Shown: one piece after another, positions 62,304-64,000 of the stretch
How positions within the stretch are numbered: position 1 is the first letter of the stretch
Layout of the letters: every line of letters starts with the position of its first letter
Source: an uncultured Coriobacteriaceae bacterium
GTDB taxonomy: Bacteria; Actinomycetota; Coriobacteriia; Coriobacteriales; Coriobacteriaceae
NCBI GenBank assembly: GCA_944319885.1
Contig: CALUFC010000003.1
Span: 62,001 to 126,000, forward strand
Direction of reading: 5' to 3'
DNA: 64,000 nucleotides
Program-made: the position numbers and the translations under genes
Notes under the pieces: model-generated
Databases searched by the model: none
Told to the model about the DNA's origin: nothing
The model's input: only the letters and a program-made list of their open reading frames with translations

Positions 62304-62323
62304 TTATAGGGGGCGTGGGGACT

Positions 62324-63007
62324 ATGAAAGATCTTTCCATATTCGTTGATGAATCCGGCGACCCCGGCACCGAGTCCAAGTACTACCTCATCGCCCTTGT
62401 ATTTCATGATCAAAGTGATGGGTTCGAGCGGTATGAAGCCGATTATCTCCAGGCGCTGCGGACAAAGGGGTTGAGGGACATTCCCCTCCATCTTTCTCCT
62501 CTGCTCAACGGCAACGATAGATACAGGGGTATGGACGTGGAGGAACGTAAGAGGTATCTCGCGGCGTTCCGCGTCTTCCTGCAGTATCTCCCGTTCACGT
62601 ATGCGGTGTTTGCATACAAGAAATCCGAGCTGGATGTCGACTTGCTCGCCCCTCGGGGCGCCATCCAGCGCATTAGACGAGATCTCGCCATTTACCTGTT
62701 GGATCATCTCGAGTATCTGCAGCAATTCGACGAGGTGAAGATTTACTACGACAACGGTCAATCTTTGGTCACGGAAACGTTGCACGATGCTGTGGAGTTC
62801 GCGTTGTCTAAGGAGGCGATTATTTACCGGGATGCCTCTCCTCAGCGTTATCGTCTTTCTCAGGTCGCTGACTATATCTGCACACTCGAGCTTGAAGCGA
62901 TCAAGTATGCAAACTCCGAGACGGGGGGCACCGATCAGCTTTTCTTTGGTATGCGCAAACGCTTTGAAAAGGACTTTTTGAAGAAGCTTCAGAAGCATCG
63001 CTTGTAA
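62324..63007 (+). CDS. DUF3800 domain protein
   Basis: A 227-residue protein with the DUF3800 signature: the N-terminal SIFVDESGDPG strand-turn, and the late SPQRYRLSQVADYICTLELEAIKY with the conserved Asp and aromatic residues. The fold is thought to be RNase H-like, which makes a nuclease role possible but unproven. Members occur in mobile and defence islands, often with structured leader RNAs as here. GTGGGG lies 3 bases before the ATG. It is divergent from the BREX remnant and upstream of a toxin-antitoxin pair. Confidence 0.85.
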   Translation: MKDLSIFVDESGDPGTESKYYLIALVFHDQSDGFERYEADYLQALRTKGLRDIPLHLSPLLNGNDRYRGMDVEERKRYLAAFRVFLQYLPFTYAVFAYKKSELDVDLLAPRGAIQRIRRDLAIYLLDHLEYLQQFDEVKIYYDNGQSLVTETLHDAVEFALSKEAIIYRDASPQRYRLSQVADYICTLELEAIKYANSETGGTDQLFFGMRKRFEKDFLKKLQKHRL

Positions 63008-63094
63008 CACATATACGAGGCTCGAGGCTGTACGTATGAAAGGAGAAAGGGAGGCCATCGCTAAGCGGCGGGCATTTCTCGGCCAAATCAAACT

Positions 63095-63130
63095 GTGCTG
63101 CCTGAGGTTGTAATCACAGGTAGCAGCTGG
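63095..63130. repeat. 36-bp imperfect direct repeat, left copy
   Basis: The repeat begins GTGCTGCCTGAGGTTG and ends GCTGG. It matches 27 of 36 bases of the copy at 63892-63927 in the same orientation. The two copies enclose the toxin-antitoxin genes. Read on the minus strand both copies encode the peptide NLRQH, so they look like members of a dispersed repeat family. Confidence 0.5.
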
Positions 63131-63224
63131 CTTCGATACAGCATGTTCTGGCGAGCGAAGATATCCATCCTTGTCACGATTTCCCAGCACTGCAACCCGG
63201 TATGCCCGTGTAAGGGAGGCATCA

Positions 63225-63482
63225 ATGGTATCGATACACGTTGACGATGCATTGTACGCAAAAATCGCCGAGGCATACGAGCGGGCCAAGGGCCCGTTCG
63301 TGCTTACTCGAGAAGGATATCCGAGCCCCATCATCATGCGCCCCTCCGATCTTGAAGAAGAAGCGCCGCTGAGTGATGCTGGGAAAGCATCTCTTTTAGC
63401 CGGTTACAAAGAGTATCTGAATGGCGATGTCGTTGAAGCCCATGAAGTGATCTCCGAGATCCGGAACAAATATGGGCTATAA
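63225..63482 (+). CDS. Type II antitoxin, Phd/RelB-like
   Basis: An 85-residue protein with a short N-terminal DNA-binding region (MVSIHVDDALYAKIAEAYERAKGPFVLTREGYPSPIIMRPSDLEE), in the style of Phd/YefM or RelB antitoxins. A helical C-terminus (GYKEYLNGDVVEAHEVISEIRNKYGL) would wrap the toxin. AAGGGAGG precedes the ATG. Its last codons overlap the toxin gene by 11 bases, so the pair is translationally coupled and probably autorepressed. Confidence 0.85.
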   Translation: MVSIHVDDALYAKIAEAYERAKGPFVLTREGYPSPIIMRPSDLEEEAPLSDAGKASLLAGYKEYLNGDVVEAHEVISEIRNKYGL

Positions 63483-63849
63483 GGTTTACGCTACGCATAC
63501 CGCGCGAAATGGATTCGAAAACTCGGTTGAGTACATTTTCCAAATCTTGCGCACTCTGCGTACGGCCGCGCGTTTGATTCACGCGTTCGGTGCCATTGTC
63601 GATGATTTCGAGAAGAATTCGGCGTTTTATCCAAAGAGCATTAGCGCAGCAAAGCCCATCGGTAGGGACGTCTATTATCGGAATATAGACTCGTATCGAG
63701 TGTATTTCGTTGTCGACCCCGAGTGTAGCGCTGCGACGGTTTTCTCGTTCCTTCACAAGCGACAAGACCTGAGCATGAGCCTCCGCGAAGATTGTCTTAG
63801 TGCTATGGCGTGGCCTTCCCTCTTGCAGAAAAGGAGACTTAGTTTTTAG
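63472..63849 (+). CDS. Type II toxin, RelE/ParE family
   Basis: A 125-residue toxin-like protein of the RelE/ParE superfamily, with the fold pattern YKVYATHTARNGFENSVEYIFQILRTLRTAARLIHAF, then GRDVYYRNIDSYRVYFVVDPECSAATVFSFLHKRQDL. RelE members cut mRNA at the ribosome and ParE members block gyrase; the family split cannot be made here. It is longer than most (about 95-105) because of a helical end. It lies directly after its antitoxin. Confidence 0.85.
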   Translation: MGYKVYATHTARNGFENSVEYIFQILRTLRTAARLIHAFGAIVDDFEKNSAFYPKSISAAKPIGRDVYYRNIDSYRVYFVVDPECSAATVFSFLHKRQDLSMSLREDCLSAMAWPSLLQKRRLSF

Positions 63850-63891
63850 TCTCTGGGATACCGCCTGTGTCCATCCGCTAGCGCTCTCACG

Positions 63892-63927
63892 GTGCTGTCT
63901 GAGGTTGAAATTGTCGGCAGTTGCTGG
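63892..63927. repeat. 36-bp imperfect direct repeat, right copy
   Basis: The right-hand copy of the repeat at 63095-63130, with 9 differences. It begins 42 bases after the toxin stop codon. The sequence beyond it to the window edge shows no gene start that I can support. Confidence 0.5.
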
Positions 63928-64000
63928 ATTTATGATGGTATGCCTCATAGTGATAAGTGAGTCAGCTCTATTGTTTGCAGGGCGGCCATCTATAGAGCTT

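Overview
The window is GC-rich, densely coded and carries single-copy bacterial housekeeping genes (dnaK-grpE-dnaJ-hspR, clpB, dnaX-ybaB-recR). HspR-type heat-shock control, a full Ser/Thr kinase-FHA-PP2C-SEDS/PBP cell-wall cluster, agmatine deiminase, many small redox enzymes without respiratory genes, and several dispersed palindromic repeats point to an anaerobic actinobacterium of the class Coriobacteriia, most likely Collinsella or a close relative. The taxonomic call is an inference from gene content, not from a marker search.

Layout. 1-1700: a partial gene, thioredoxin, a weak uracil-DNA-glycosylase-like protein and a 2[4Fe-4S] ferredoxin. 1940-6420: heat-shock operon dnaK-grpE-dnaJ(type B)-hspR; the box upstream of it recurs almost unchanged before clpB (21614). 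6441-9364: a repeat element, a cysteine hydrolase, and xanthine phosphoribosyltransferase with its permease. 9385-17524: two regulator-headed sets of small oxidoreductases, TetR with Fe-alcohol dehydrogenase/flavin reductase/monooxygenase-like/FMN reductase, and LysR with cyclophilin-like/aldo-keto reductase/carboxymuconolactone decarboxylase-like/cupin/flavodoxin. 17525-26929: a MITE-like element, small genes, a GH36 alpha-galactosidase, clpB, agmatine deiminase and a LuxR regulator. 27195-33179: a membrane protein divergent from hypB - 930-aa Fe-S/FAD oxidoreductase - hypA, then a TetR regulator. 33324: tRNA-Arg(CCU).

33554-43461 (minus strand) is the cell-wall signalling operon, transcribed kinase - fhaA - fhaB - PP2C phosphatase - SEDS/PBP fusion - PASTA kinase, with 4-base overlaps at its first junctions. 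43594-48988 holds a YcxB-like protein, dnaX, a GntR/BtpA deletion chimera, ybaB and recR. 49067-50587 is a cytoplasmic alpha-amylase. 51173-56295 is a second, unusual signalling set: lipoprotein, membrane protein, kinase, FHA protein. 56378-62136 is the 3' part of a type 1 BREX operon (a pglX C-terminal remnant, pglZ, brxL); brxA, brxB, brxC and the PglX methyltransferase domain are missing, and two LexA-like boxes lie directly upstream of the remnant. Divergent from it is a DUF3800 gene with a structured, terminator-bearing leader RNA, followed by a type II toxin-antitoxin pair bracketed by imperfect direct repeats.

The points most worth follow-up are the truncated but fully open BREX operon behind LexA-like boxes, the DUF3800 leader RNA, the HypA/HypB pair around a large oxidoreductase with no hydrogenase in view, the SEDS-PBP fusion, the second kinase/FHA set, and several small inverted-repeat elements.
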